From an uncultured Fidelibacterota bacterium (GTDB lineage: Bacteria > Fidelibacterota > Marinisomatia > Marinisomatales > TCS55), in the NCBI GenBank assembly GCA_913062595.1, contig CAJXWT010000011.1, positions 1 through 39,398 on the forward strand: a stretch of DNA of 39,398 nt. The letters are read 5' to 3'. Within the stretch, counting starts at the first letter, position 1. Every line of letters starts with the position of its first letter. Positions 1 to 8,036 of this stretch are shown piece after piece. The notes beneath the pieces are model-generated. The model saw only the letters and a list, made by a program, of their open reading frames with translations, did not search any database and was not told the origin of the DNA. The position numbers were made by a program, and so were the translations under genes.

Positions 1-453
1 GATCTCATCTTCGAAATGGATGACTTTATGACAAAACTGACAGAGATACAGCCATATATCATCCGGAAGGAAGGCGAGGAGAAGCCACTGGATGAAGGTG
101 AATACCTTCAGTCCCCCGCTGAGCTGGCTCACTTTAAGCAGTACTCCATGTGCATTAACTGCATGCTCTGTTATGCTGCCTGTCCCGTCTATGCCCTTGA
201 TTCCACCTTTATCGGACCTGCCGCTATTGCCCTTGGCCAGCGGTATAACATGGACTCCCGGGACCAAGGAAGAGATTCTCGGCAGGAACTCATCGCCAGT
301 CATGAGGGAATCTGGGAATGCACCTTTGTAGGTGAGTGCAGCGCCGTCTGCCCTAAGGATGTGGATCCAGCCGCGGCAATCCAGCGGGCAAAAGTATCTA
401 GCACTGTTGATTGGTTCAAGGATGTTTTGATCCCGTGGGGGAAAAAGAAATGA
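1..453 (+). CDS. frdB: Fumarate reductase iron-sulfur subunit, C-terminal part (5' end outside window)
   Basis: This is the electron-transfer subunit of quinol:fumarate reductase, which carries electrons from the membrane quinol site to the flavoprotein FrdA. The reading frame is open from base 1, so the N-terminal 2Fe-2S ferredoxin domain lies upstream of the window. The internal ATG at 16 is not the true start. Two cysteine clusters are visible, [12 protein letters not shown] and [12 protein letters not shown], which ligate the 4Fe-4S and 3Fe-4S clusters. The segment [14 protein letters not shown] closely follows the E. coli FrdB sequence as I remember it. The stop codon overlaps the frdC start (ATGA). 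GC content is about 55 percent in sampled stretches, well above most of the window. Confidence 0.95.
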   Translation, partial: DLIFEMDDFMTKLTEIQPYIIRKEGEEKPLDEGEYLQSPAELAHFKQYSMCINCMLCYAACPVYALDSTFIGPAAIALGQRYNMDSRDQGRDSRQELIASHEGIWECTFVGECSAVCPKDVDPAAAIQRAKVSSTVDWFKDVLIPWGKKK

Positions 454-833
454 GTACCTACCACAGACCCATACCCAACACATGGTGGCTTAAACGCAAA
501 CCGTACATTTTATTCATGATTAGGGAACTAACCAGTGTCTTCGTTGCGGGGTATTGTATTTTTCTACTGGTCTTGGTTTACAAACTGACACAAGGAGCTA
601 ATGCCTATGGAAATTTCATGGCCGCTTTGAAGTCACCCAGTAGCGTGGCGCTGCATCTCATCACGCTCGCTTTCGTGCTCTACCACACTATTACCTGGTT
701 TAACCTGACGCCAAAAATCCTCGTGCTCTACAGAGGAGAGGATCGGGTTCCCCAAGGACTGGTCGCGGGGACGTTCTACGCCGGGTGGGTAGTGGTTTCC
801 GTTATTGTTGCATGGCTTGTATTGGGAGTGTAG
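450..833 (+). CDS. frdC: Fumarate reductase membrane anchor subunit C
   Basis: One of two hydrophobic subunits that anchor the fumarate reductase FrdAB catalytic dimer and form the quinol site. I choose the ATG at 450, which overlaps the frdB stop by 4 bases and gives 127 residues, close to E. coli FrdC (131). An upstream ATG at 411 would only read through the end of frdB. Three hydrophobic segments are visible, at about residues 25-45, 65-85 and 100-125. The N-terminal [16 protein letters not shown] and the [12 protein letters not shown] motif match the E. coli-type subunit. There is no sign of the single large dihaem anchor of Wolinella-type enzymes, so this is the two-anchor type. Confidence 0.93.
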   Translation: MSTYHRPIPNTWWLKRKPYILFMIRELTSVFVAGYCIFLLVLVYKLTQGANAYGNFMAALKSPSSVALHLITLAFVLYHTITWFNLTPKILVLYRGEDRVPQGLVAGTFYAGWVVVSVIVAWLVLGV

Positions 834-835
834 AG

Positions 836-1189
836 ATGGCGAAGTCCAACGAACCGATCTGGTGGTCACTGTTTTCAGCTGGTGGCATGGTAGCAGCAAT
901 GGTGCTTCCTATTCTAATCGTCATCACGGGTATCCTAGTACCATTTGGATTGGCGGGCGATGATCCTCTAAATTTCGAAAGAATCCATACCGCTGTGTCA
1001 CAGAATGACTCTGTAGAGCTAATCCTTTTCATCGTAATTACCCTGCCGCTCTTCCACTGGGCTCACCGCTTCCGCTTCACCCTTGTAGATGTCGGGCTGA
1101 AGTCCGTGAGCACTCTTATCTCCATCCTTTGCTATGGTGGGGCGATTACTGGAACAATCGTCTCAATAGTAGTATTCTGGAATATTTAA
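836..1189 (+). CDS. frdD: Fumarate reductase membrane anchor subunit D
   Basis: Second hydrophobic anchor of quinol:fumarate reductase. The ATG at 836 lies two bases after the frdC stop and gives 117 residues, against 119 in E. coli FrdD. A longer frame from 785 would overlap frdC heavily and is not favoured. The N-terminal EPIWWSLFSAGGM and the segments GILVPFGL and LPLFHWAHRFRF align with E. coli FrdD from memory. Three membrane-spanning stretches are evident. It is the last gene of the frd operon; the next gene is convergent. Confidence 0.93.
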   Translation: MAKSNEPIWWSLFSAGGMVAAMVLPILIVITGILVPFGLAGDDPLNFERIHTAVSQNDSVELILFIVITLPLFHWAHRFRFTLVDVGLKSVSTLISILCYGGAITGTIVSIVVFWNI

Positions 1190-1418
1190 GAGATATAATT
1201 CTAGCAAAAGTAAGGCGAAAATCCCTTGGATAAAGAAGATAGACTCCCTGCTATAAAAAATGATTTTGGTTCAGGGATGTGTAATATCACATAGTGTTGT
1301 ACAAACGTATGCCCAGAACACATTCAAATTACTGATATACCTTTAAAGGAGCGGGTTGTGGACAGATATTATGACTCATTAATATAGTTTTGGAATAAAT
1401 TCTTTGGTGAGTTCAATT

Positions 1419-1453
1419 AGGATATATTTTTAGACGATTATTAAAAATATCCT
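1419..1453. other. AT-rich imperfect inverted repeat between convergent frdD and tonB
   Basis: The arms AGGATATATTTTTA (1419-1432) and TTAAAAATATCCT (1441-1453) pair with one small bulge around an 8-base loop. A run of seven T begins about ten bases beyond, so it is not a textbook intrinsic terminator. Its place between convergent genes is what a terminator would occupy. The rest of 1190-1468 shows no ORF or other signal that I can see. Confidence 0.3.
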
Positions 1454-1468
1454 GTGATGAGGGTTTTT

Positions 1469-2092
1469 TTATTTTAATCTAAAATTAACTGGAATCGATA
1501 TCCAAACGCCAACCGGCCTTTCACGTTGTTTCGCGGGTCTAAAACGTGTTTTTCGAATTGCTGAAATAGCTGCTTCATCCAACCCAGTATTAGGGATTCC
1601 TTTTAATATTACCGTATCTTTAACACGTCCTTTTTTATCAACGAATACCTGTACAACAACCGTCCCCTCAATGCCGGCTTCCTGGGCTATTTCAGGGTAT
1701 ACCGGTCTGATTCTTGAAAGAGGTTGCGGTGGATCATCATAAGGTATGAATTTTACTCTTGGCCCTTCCGGCGGCGGCGGTGGCGCATCCCAGGCTTCGA
1801 AATTATCTAGACCTGTTTCTTCAATAGTTAAATCATCTGCAATGTCCTCATCTTCAGATTCTACAGGTACGGATGGGCGTGCAGGCGGCGGCGGTCGTTC
1901 AAATTGTTGAGTTTGTGGTATATTTTCGATAATAATTTCTTGTAATTCAATGTCTTCCAAATCAATGAGGCCCAAATATCTTGGATAGATTAAAAATGTA
2001 AAAATTAGAAGCAACATACTGCTTAGGGTAGCTAACCTTATTGTGATCGGGTATTTGTATTTTATAGCTAAAGTTGCTTGTCCAGATAACAT
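1469..2092 (-). CDS. tonB: TonB-family energy transducer
   Basis: Links the inner-membrane proton-motive ExbB/ExbD motor to outer-membrane receptors. The 207-residue protein has a cytoplasmic N-terminus, one membrane anchor at about residues 19-38, an acidic and proline-rich periplasmic linker (PPPP near 67-70, PPPPP near 104-108) and a TonB C-terminal domain from about 127 to the end. That domain shows the usual YPEIAQEAGIEGTVVVQVFV, the DEAAISAIRKTRFRPA helix and a closing strand. It is the last gene of an exbB-exbD-exbD-tonB operon, 6 bases after the second exbD. The substrate receptor is not in the window. Confidence 0.9.
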   Translation of the reverse strand: MLSGQATLAIKYKYPITIRLATLSSMLLLIFTFLIYPRYLGLIDLEDIELQEIIIENIPQTQQFERPPPPARPSVPVESEDEDIADDLTIEETGLDNFEAWDAPPPPPEGPRVKFIPYDDPPQPLSRIRPVYPEIAQEAGIEGTVVVQVFVDKKGRVKDTVILKGIPNTGLDEAAISAIRKTRFRPAKQRERPVGVWISIPVNFRLK

Positions 2093-2098
2093 TATTTA

Positions 2099-2509
2099 TT
2101 AGTCTATAGCCGTTTTTGACGAATAATTAAGCATAAGAGCATCAGCTTTCCGCAGTTCGGTGTGGATATCAGAAATTAAACCCATTCGTGCTGCTTTATC
2201 TGCTTTGATGGATACAGTTAGCTGAGGATCGGCTGCCCGCTTGGTGTACATTATATGGCGTATATTATCAGAGCGAACCAATTTATCCTCAATCGAAATT
2301 TGACCTTGTTTTGATACCCAAATATGAGCTGTATGCCTTTTTGATTTTAGCTTTTGTATGCGTTTAGCTTTCGGTAATTCCACGTCTAAGCCAGAGTATT
2401 CACGCAGTACAGTTGTAACCATGAAAAATATAAGCAACATGAAAATAATATCGGGCATGGAGGCCGTGGGAATGTCACTGCTGATTTTTACTTTTCTACT
2501 AAGTTTCAT
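2099..2509 (-). CDS. exbD: ExbD/TolR-family biopolymer transport protein (second copy)
   Basis: A 136-residue protein with a short cytoplasmic N-terminus, one membrane helix at about residues 19-36 and a periplasmic domain. The helix carries Asp20 in IPTASMPDIIFML, the family's proton-path aspartate. It overlaps the preceding exbD by one base (TAATG), which suggests translational coupling. It differs substantially from the neighbouring copy outside the membrane helix, so the two may have distinct roles in one motor, as in other FCB-group operons with paired exbD genes. Confidence 0.9.
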   Translation of the reverse strand: MKLSRKVKISSDIPTASMPDIIFMLLIFFMVTTVLREYSGLDVELPKAKRIQKLKSKRHTAHIWVSKQGQISIEDKLVRSDNIRHIMYTKRAADPQLTVSIKADKAARMGLISDIHTELRKADALMLNYSSKTAID

Positions 2510-2901
2510 TAATCTGTATCAGCAATTGATATTCGTGTTGCGTTGGCACGTTTTAATTGATCAATCACCGCCACGTAATCTCCATACTTTGTTTTTTCAT
2601 GAGCCTTTACTGATATTATTAATTTGTCATTTTCGGCAAGCCTGCGGCGGACCTCACGGTTAACATCTTTAATTGCAATCGGTTCACCGCCGAGTAGAAT
2701 ATTGCCTTGAGAATTTATAAGACAATTAAGAATATTTATTTTTTTGATCTCAAGTTCTTCACCTTCCGCTGGTAAAACAATACCGAGGCCCTTGTCCATA
2801 TCGATTGTTGTCGTGACAAGAAAGAATATTAGCAATAAAAAGGCGATATCTGCCATAGAGGCAGTTGGAATTTCCCCTCCTTTGAATCTTCTTTTTGCCA
2901 T
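2509..2901 (-). CDS. exbD: ExbD/TolR-family biopolymer transport protein (first copy)
   Basis: A 130-residue protein with a membrane helix at about residues 13-31 and a periplasmic C-terminal domain. The proton-path aspartate is Asp18 in IPTASMADIAFLLLIFF. The gene follows exbB by 37 bases and is coupled to the next exbD by a one-base overlap. No clear Shine-Dalgarno sequence precedes it, unlike exbB. Whether it serves TonB or a Tol-like function cannot be told from sequence; the tonB gene at the end of the operon favours TonB. Confidence 0.9.
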   Translation of the reverse strand: MAKRRFKGGEIPTASMADIAFLLLIFFLVTTTIDMDKGLGIVLPAEGEELEIKKINILNCLINSQGNILLGGEPIAIKDVNREVRRRLAENDKLIISVKAHEKTKYGDYVAVIDQLKRANATRISIADTD

Positions 2902-2938
2902 TTAAATCAAAGGAAGATCTTAATGAATTAAGGATATT

Positions 2939-3562
2939 CTAGCTTTGAGCCAACTTCTCATATTCCAAGTGCAGCTGATCCATGAACTTTACGGAATTTT
3001 CTTCCATATCCAGTATCAGTTTATCAATCATGGAAACGAAAAAGTTTTGAAATATCTGGATAATCATTGCGACAATTAAACCAAATGCGGTTGTGAGCAG
3101 TGCTTGTGATATACCACCGGCTACAACAGCTGGCGAAATATCATTGGCTGCAGCAATAGCATCGAATGCTTTTACCATGCCAGCCACTGTCCCCGTAAAG
3201 CCAAGCATTGGAGCAATAGTTATGACCGCATTCATCCAAATCATATTTTTTTCAAGGAAAGACATTTCCAATCCACCGGCATCCTGGACCGCTTTCTCTA
3301 CTTCGCGAAGACCACGATGAAATCTTGAAAGACCTGCGTGAAAAATTGCAGCTACCGGACCTGGGGTATTATTGCAAAGCTCAATGGTATTATCAATACC
3401 ATCATTATCTAAAGATTGAATAACATTATCGAATAATTCCTTCGTATTTGTGGATGACATCATCAATGAATAAAACCGCTCTCCGGAAATGGCGAGCCCT
3501 GCAATTAGCAGTATTAATATTGGCCACATGAATGGTCCGCCGTTTACAAAATATTCTACCAT
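2939..3562 (-). CDS. exbB: MotA/TolQ/ExbB proton channel family protein
   Basis: Stator-like inner-membrane subunit that, with ExbD, uses the proton motive force to energise TonB. The protein has 207 residues and three membrane segments, at about 11-27, 108-132 and 145-172. The family signature APMLGFTGTVAGMVKAF lies at 117-133 and ISQALLTTAFGLIVAM at 151-166. A strong GGAGG Shine-Dalgarno sequence lies 8 bases upstream of the ATG. It is the first gene of the exbB-exbD-exbD-tonB operon, separated by 145 bases from the STAS gene upstream, so it may have its own promoter. Confidence 0.92.
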   Translation of the reverse strand: MVEYFVNGGPFMWPILILLIAGLAISGERFYSLMMSSTNTKELFDNVIQSLDNDGIDNTIELCNNTPGPVAAIFHAGLSRFHRGLREVEKAVQDAGGLEMSFLEKNMIWMNAVITIAPMLGFTGTVAGMVKAFDAIAAANDISPAVVAGGISQALLTTAFGLIVAMIIQIFQNFFVSMIDKLILDMEENSVKFMDQLHLEYEKLAQS

Positions 3563-3570
3563 TATTTTGA

Positions 3571-3576
3571 ACCTCC
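3571..3576 (-). promoter_or_regulatory. Strong Shine-Dalgarno sequence of exbB
   Basis: On the minus strand this reads GGAGGT, 8 bases before the exbB ATG. It supports the chosen start and is stronger than the sites of most genes in the window. Confidence 0.7.
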
Positions 3577-3707
3577 GTTTGTATCTATTTATCTTAAAGG
3601 ATTAAATATATCTTTAACTGTAATAAAATAGCAGACGGGGAATTTAATTGCTATTTCATATGTTTGCATAAGCTTTATAAGGAAGAACTGGGAATCAATT
3701 AATATTT

Positions 3708-4052
3708 TTATGTCAATGCTTCGATAGCCGCTTTTTCACTAGTATAAATTTTTGAATAATTAGTTATACCCATAATATTGAATGTTTTCTCGATGATTGG
3801 TGCAACATTATAATAACCCAATGTTCCATTAACGCCTTGTAGGTCCTCTATAACTTCTATAAGAATGGAGACTCCGATGCTATTGACCATTTTAGTGTTC
3901 TCCATATTAATTAATAATTTTCTTTTACCTTCAGATATACTTTGTTTACATATAGAAGCTACTCGGTCTCCACCGAAATTATTTAAGTACCCACTCGTTT
4001 CCAGAATAATGATATCTCCTTCTTCACGAACTTTAATGTTAAAATCACTCAT
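3708..4052 (-). CDS. STAS-domain anti-sigma factor antagonist
   Basis: Partner-switching protein of the SpoIIAA/RsbV family. When unphosphorylated, such proteins bind the anti-sigma kinase and free its target. The 114 residues make up one STAS domain. The segment MVNSIGVSIL places Ser58 where SpoIIAA has its phosphorylated Ser58, while the usually preceding Asp is Asn57 here. The gene lies 25 bases downstream of the anti-sigma kinase gene and follows a near-perfect AAGGAGG ribosome site. The PP2C phosphatase that would dephosphorylate it is two genes upstream in the same operon. Confidence 0.88.
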   Translation of the reverse strand: MSDFNIKVREEGDIIILETSGYLNNFGGDRVASICKQSISEGKRKLLINMENTKMVNSIGVSILIEVIEDLQGVNGTLGYYNVAPIIEKTFNIMGITNYSKIYTSEKAAIEALT

Positions 4053-4061
4053 GACCTAATT

Positions 4062-4070
4062 CCCCTCCTT
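4062..4070 (-). promoter_or_regulatory. Near-consensus Shine-Dalgarno sequence of the STAS gene
   Basis: Minus-strand AAGGAGGGG, 9 bases before the ATG. It suggests that the antagonist is translated at high rate. Confidence 0.7.
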
Positions 4071-4077
4071 TTCATAA

Positions 4078-4485
4078 TTATCTATTTTTTGTCATTGTTA
4101 CAGTTGTGCCATCCTCGCTGGATTGAAACTCCACTGTGTCCATAAGTTCTTTCATCAGTTGAAGACCCCAACCACGCTTATTATCAGAATTTAATTTTTC
4201 TACGATTTTAGGTATGGCTACAACTTCAGCATCAAAGCCAATGCCTTTATCGCCTACTTTTATTATAAGTTTTTCGGGATCGATAATATATTGAATGAAA
4301 ATATTATCTTTGGATTTGGAATGTTCAAATGCATTAATGCAGGCTTCAATCAGGGCCATACTGATCTCGTCTGTTTTCTCTCCATCCAAATCCATACGTT
4401 TTGCGATGACTTCTGCAGTTTTGGTTGCTGCAAGTTCCATGTCTTGCATCACGGGCAGTGTGAGTTCTACTGTTGGATTACTCAT
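4078..4485 (-). CDS. Anti-sigma factor serine kinase, RsbW/SpoIIAB-like
   Basis: A 135-residue GHKL-fold ATPase that would bind and inhibit a sigma factor, or another target, and phosphorylate the STAS antagonist. The N box is EACINAFEH (47-55, with Glu47 and Asn51), the G1 box is DKGIGFD (79-85) and the G2 box is RGWGLQLMKELMD (104-116). The protein is a single kinase domain without membrane segments. It lies between the phosphatase gene (23 bases upstream) and the antagonist gene (25 bases downstream). No sigma factor gene is adjacent, so its client is unknown. Confidence 0.9.
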   Translation of the reverse strand: MSNPTVELTLPVMQDMELAATKTAEVIAKRMDLDGEKTDEISMALIEACINAFEHSKSKDNIFIQYIIDPEKLIIKVGDKGIGFDAEVVAIPKIVEKLNSDNKRGWGLQLMKELMDTVEFQSSEDGTTVTMTKNR

Positions 4486-4493
4486 AGATACAT

Positions 4494-4501
4494 TCCTCCT
4501 T
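4494..4501 (-). promoter_or_regulatory. Near-consensus Shine-Dalgarno sequence of the anti-sigma kinase gene
   Basis: Minus-strand AAGGAGGA, 8 bases before the ATG; it fixes the start at 4485. Confidence 0.7.
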
Positions 4502-4508
4502 AAAATAT

Positions 4509-7500
4509 TTAAGCTTGCGCGACTTTTTTAAAATCCTTCTCCTCTAATTTTTTCTGCGCTTTCGGATCTTCATTCGACTGTTTTTCAAAAACTACAAAGG
4601 TAATATCATCAGGATTTTGAGAACCACCGAGCCAATCATCAGCAAGGTCAATTAGTGCTTTTTTAACTTGCGATGCCCCTAAATGCGCTATTTTTTCAAT
4701 ACAATTCATTACTGGTTGATAATCTAACAAATTTCCTTCTAAATCCGGAGCCTCAGGTAGTCCATCTGAAAGCAGCACCAATACATCTCCCTTATTAAAT
4801 GATTTCTCCACTAGCTCAAATTGTTCATTTTCCAATCCGCCTAAGGGGAGATTTCGGATCTCAATTTCTTCTACAGATTTTGTTTCTGCAGAGTACAGAT
4901 AAGCTGGCGGCATTGCAGCTGCGCTTATATAAAGTTTATCATTTTTAAAAATACACACACTTAAGCTCATACGTAGTCGGCCCGTGTCAACTCGGCGTAC
5001 TACTTTATTGAGCCGGTTAAGAATATCATCGGGCGAGTTAGACTCTATACTTGCAAGACCAGCCTTGGTTATTGAGACCATCATACCTGATTGAGAACCA
5101 TGTCCTGTAGCATCTCCACAGACTGCATAAAAACTTCCGTCCTCTAGTTCGAAAAAGTCATAGTAATCACCACCAACTTCGGTAGAGGTACGCATAAATG
5201 CCTTAATATTCATCCCTTCATAATCTGGTATTGTCTTCGCGATCATCCTCAACTGAAATTCCCTTGCCTCTGCAAGATCCTGGTCTTTGCGTTTATTATC
5301 TAATGTTTTACGTCTTATTCGATCTGCTCCATAAAACCCAGATGCACTAAGCCCGACAAAAGCAAAGAAATAAAATGTATATGCGTACCATGTCTGCCAA
5401 ATTGGTGGTTTAACGCGGATTTCTATTGAATAAGGATTGTTATTCCAAATACCATCATTGTTGCTTGCCCTGAACTGAAAAGTATAATCATCTGGTTCAA
5501 GGCGTTGGAAGGTCACTGTTCGATTGGTTCCATTATCCACCCAGTTATTTAAGTAATTATCTAGTGTATATTGGTATTGATTTTTTGCAGACTTGTTATA
5601 AGAAAGACCAACAAAGTTGATATTTAATGTTTGAACTTGATGATCAATCGAAATCTGGTTATTTGTGAAATCGATGAAATTGCGGTTACCTTCGTAATCG
5701 ATAGTCTCGACTAAATTGATAGCTAATTTTGGCATTATCTCATTGATTGTTATTTCTGAAGGATTTACTCGGGTGAGGCCCTGGACGCTTCCAAAGTATA
5801 ATATTCCATTATCGTTAATATCCACAGCGCCAGTATTAAAGATATCAGCGGGTAAGCCATCACTACTATCAAACACCCTTACACTCCCGTCGGCGTGCAA
5901 GCGTGCGATTCCTCTTCTGGTACCAATCCATAAACCACCAGACTTATCAGACAGAATGGATACTACTGTCGCGCTGGGTAAACCATTATCAATTGACCAG
6001 CGATCAAAATTGTCATTTTCACGATTATAACGAAATAATCCTTCTCCCGATGTTCCAATCCAGATATTATTATTTACATCGCTAACAATTGTATTCACCG
6101 AATTTGATGAAAAACTTTTCGGATCATTTTTATCGATAATATAGTGTTTCACAAGTTCAATTTTTTCATATTTTATCTGACGGTCGATAATATAGCGACT
6201 TGAAATTTCCATCTTTATCCTGAAAAGGCCGTTTGATTCTGTGCCAACCCACAGCTCACCAGTCTCTAGATCCCGGAGGATTGCTGATGGCCTGGATAGA
6301 TAATCATTTTGAACATTATCTTCATATTTATAAATAGAGAATTTCGGTGCATTTTCAGCATGCTCGGGCATAGTGCATTTAATTATCCCAGCTGTGGTTG
6401 CAAACCATACGTTTTCATAGTTGGGCCCATTTGGATTTTCAACGTATTGTTGGAAAATTGAATTGACTTTTCCTCGAAGTATTGATCCGGATGTTTCATC
6501 AATAAATTCATAAAATCGTTGATATGTTTTTGTAATTGGATTTATCAATGTTGCTCCTAAAGACTGACTTGCAGCCCACACCTGCCCGTCATGTAAAATT
6601 GCTAAAGGACCGGTCTCTTTGTTTAATAGAGAATTAGCATTAGTCAGATCAGCAGTAAATCGTTCAATTACCTGACCATCTTGAGATAATTGATCAATGC
6701 CATTTTCATGGGCGGCCCAAATAGAATTGTCAGGTGCTATTTTCACTGCAATCACATTGCTGCCAGTTAGATTATTTTCAGTTATAAAATTCCGAGTGGT
6801 TTTAATTCTTTGATTAAGCCCGACTCTAGTTGCTACCCACATATTGTTCATTTCATCAAAGTAAAGATCATTTACTTTCACGTTGGTAAACGAAGAGGGC
6901 TCTGTAGTTTCAGATAAAACGCCGTTTTTGTCTGGTTGTAATAATTTAAAATTATTATCTAATACTAGCCCCATTTGTGCAAAGAAAACTTTTGTATTAA
7001 AAAGTGTTAAACCTGGGAATGCTAGTACATCAACCCACAAATTTCCACTGGGATCTACATACATTTTATTAATGTTCTGACCGAAGATATAATCCCACAT
7101 CAGATCATCAAATAAATCAAAAGTTGCATTATAATACACTATACCAGCAGTGGTAGCCATCCAAAATCCGTTCATAGTTGGATTGGGCCCAAAATCAAGA
7201 AGTTGTTTAACTGTATAGGTACCCAACATAGATATCCAAGAAGTGCCGGCAAGACGAGTGGCAAAAAGATTACCAATATTTATTTTGTCCAGGCCTTGGG
7301 ATGTCCCTACATAGATATTATTATCTTTAATGAGCAAGGTGTTGATATGATTGCCAGAGATTGAATTCTGATAATGCTCCAAACTCATAAAACGAGTGAA
7401 AAAATCTTTATCCTTGCGGTAATAATTGAGACCATTTGTTGTGCCAATCCATAGGTTGCCGGATGTATCTACCACGATTGGGTTACATTGATTTTCATCA

Positions 7501-8021
7501 AAACTGTTTGACGAAATAGAATATGGATCACTTGGATTAAACTTATAATTAACGATTTTACCAGTATTTTTTTCGATGGTATAAACACCACTATTTTTGG
7601 TAGCAATCCAAAATAGCCCTTCTTTGTCCTGGGTTAGAAAAGTTGGACGGCTAGCTGTTGGAAATCGCTGGAACGAATCTTTTCCGTAGTGGTATAAATC
7701 AACGCCTTTATCTGTAAGTGCCCATACATCTCCATCCTGATCCTTGAAAATATCCCAAATACGATTACCAGATAATGCAGTAGTATCAAATGGATTTGAA
7801 TTGTAGTTTTTTACCTCATAACCATCATAGCGGTTAAAACCTTCATCAGTGGCTAACCAAACAAAACCATACCTGTCATCCGTGACCGCGCGGATATCAT
7901 TATCAGACAGACCGTTACGAGTAGTGATTATTTCAAACTGGTATTCGTTCTCTGCGGCGAATAGAAAACTTAGTATAAAGACCTGCGCGCAAATGAAAAT
8001 GAACTGAATTCTATGATCCAT
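4509..8021 (-). CDS. Two-component-regulator-type propeller sensor with PP2C (SpoIIE/RsbU) phosphatase output
   Basis: A 1170-residue one-protein transmembrane sensor. A signal peptide lies at about residues 1-22. A long periplasmic region of Reg_prop repeats follows to about 790, with repeated units such as DRYGFVWLATDEGFNRYDG and GNLWIGTTNGLNYY. A Y_Y_Y domain spans about 800-873 and a single membrane helix about 880-898. After a short linker helix comes a cytoplasmic SpoIIE-type PP2C domain. Metal-binding motifs are EVGGDYYDFF (948-957), GDATGHG (969-975), SDGLPEA (1085-1091) and DDIT (1138-1141). In Bacteroidota this sensor region usually ends in a histidine kinase; here it ends in a serine phosphatase, next to its likely substrate (STAS) and kinase genes. 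The ligand is unknown. Confidence 0.92.
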   Translation of the reverse strand: MDHRIQFIFICAQVFILSFLFAAENEYQFEIITTRNGLSDNDIRAVTDDRYGFVWLATDEGFNRYDGYEVKNYNSNPFDTTALSGNRIWDIFKDQDGDVWALTDKGVDLYHYGKDSFQRFPTASRPTFLTQDKEGLFWIATKNSGVYTIEKNTGKIVNYKFNPSDPYSISSNSFDENQCNPIVVDTSGNLWIGTTNGLNYYRKDKDFFTRFMSLEHYQNSISGNHINTLLIKDNNIYVGTSQGLDKINIGNLFATRLAGTSWISMLGTYTVKQLLDFGPNPTMNGFWMATTAGIVYYNATFDLFDDLMWDYIFGQNINKMYVDPSGNLWVDVLAFPGLTLFNTKVFFAQMGLVLDNNFKLLQPDKNGVLSETTEPSSFTNVKVNDLYFDEMNNMWVATRVGLNQRIKTTRNFITENNLTGSNVIAVKIAPDNSIWAAHENGIDQLSQDGQVIERFTADLTNANSLLNKETGPLAILHDGQVWAASQSLGATLINPITKTYQRFYEFIDETSGSILRGKVNSIFQQYVENPNGPNYENVWFATTAGIIKCTMPEHAENAPKFSIYKYEDNVQNDYLSRPSAILRDLETGELWVGTESNGLFRIKMEISSRYIIDRQIKYEKIELVKHYIIDKNDPKSFSSNSVNTIVSDVNNNIWIGTSGEGLFRYNRENDNFDRWSIDNGLPSATVVSILSDKSGGLWIGTRRGIARLHADGSVRVFDSSDGLPADIFNTGAVDINDNGILYFGSVQGLTRVNPSEITINEIMPKLAINLVETIDYEGNRNFIDFTNNQISIDHQVQTLNINFVGLSYNKSAKNQYQYTLDNYLNNWVDNGTNRTVTFQRLEPDDYTFQFRASNNDGIWNNNPYSIEIRVKPPIWQTWYAYTFYFFAFVGLSASGFYGADRIRRKTLDNKRKDQDLAEAREFQLRMIAKTIPDYEGMNIKAFMRTSTEVGGDYYDFFELEDGSFYAVCGDATGHGSQSGMMVSITKAGLASIESNSPDDILNRLNKVVRRVDTGRLRMSLSVCIFKNDKLYISAAAMPPAYLYSAETKSVEEIEIRNLPLGGLENEQFELVEKSFNKGDVLVLLSDGLPEAPDLEGNLLDYQPVMNCIEKIAHLGASQVKKALIDLADDWLGGSQNPDDITFVVFEKQSNEDPKAQKKLEEKDFKKVAQA

Positions 8022-8036
8022 TTTTTAACTAATAAA

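Noticed and set aside
785-835. Longer N-terminus for frdD from ATG 785
   Set aside because: It would overlap frdC by about 50 bases, while the ATG at 836 gives the normal family length and start.
1246-1276. CCCTG...CAGGG inverted repeat downstream of frdD
   Set aside because: Five pairs around a loop of about 20 bases and no T-run; likely chance.
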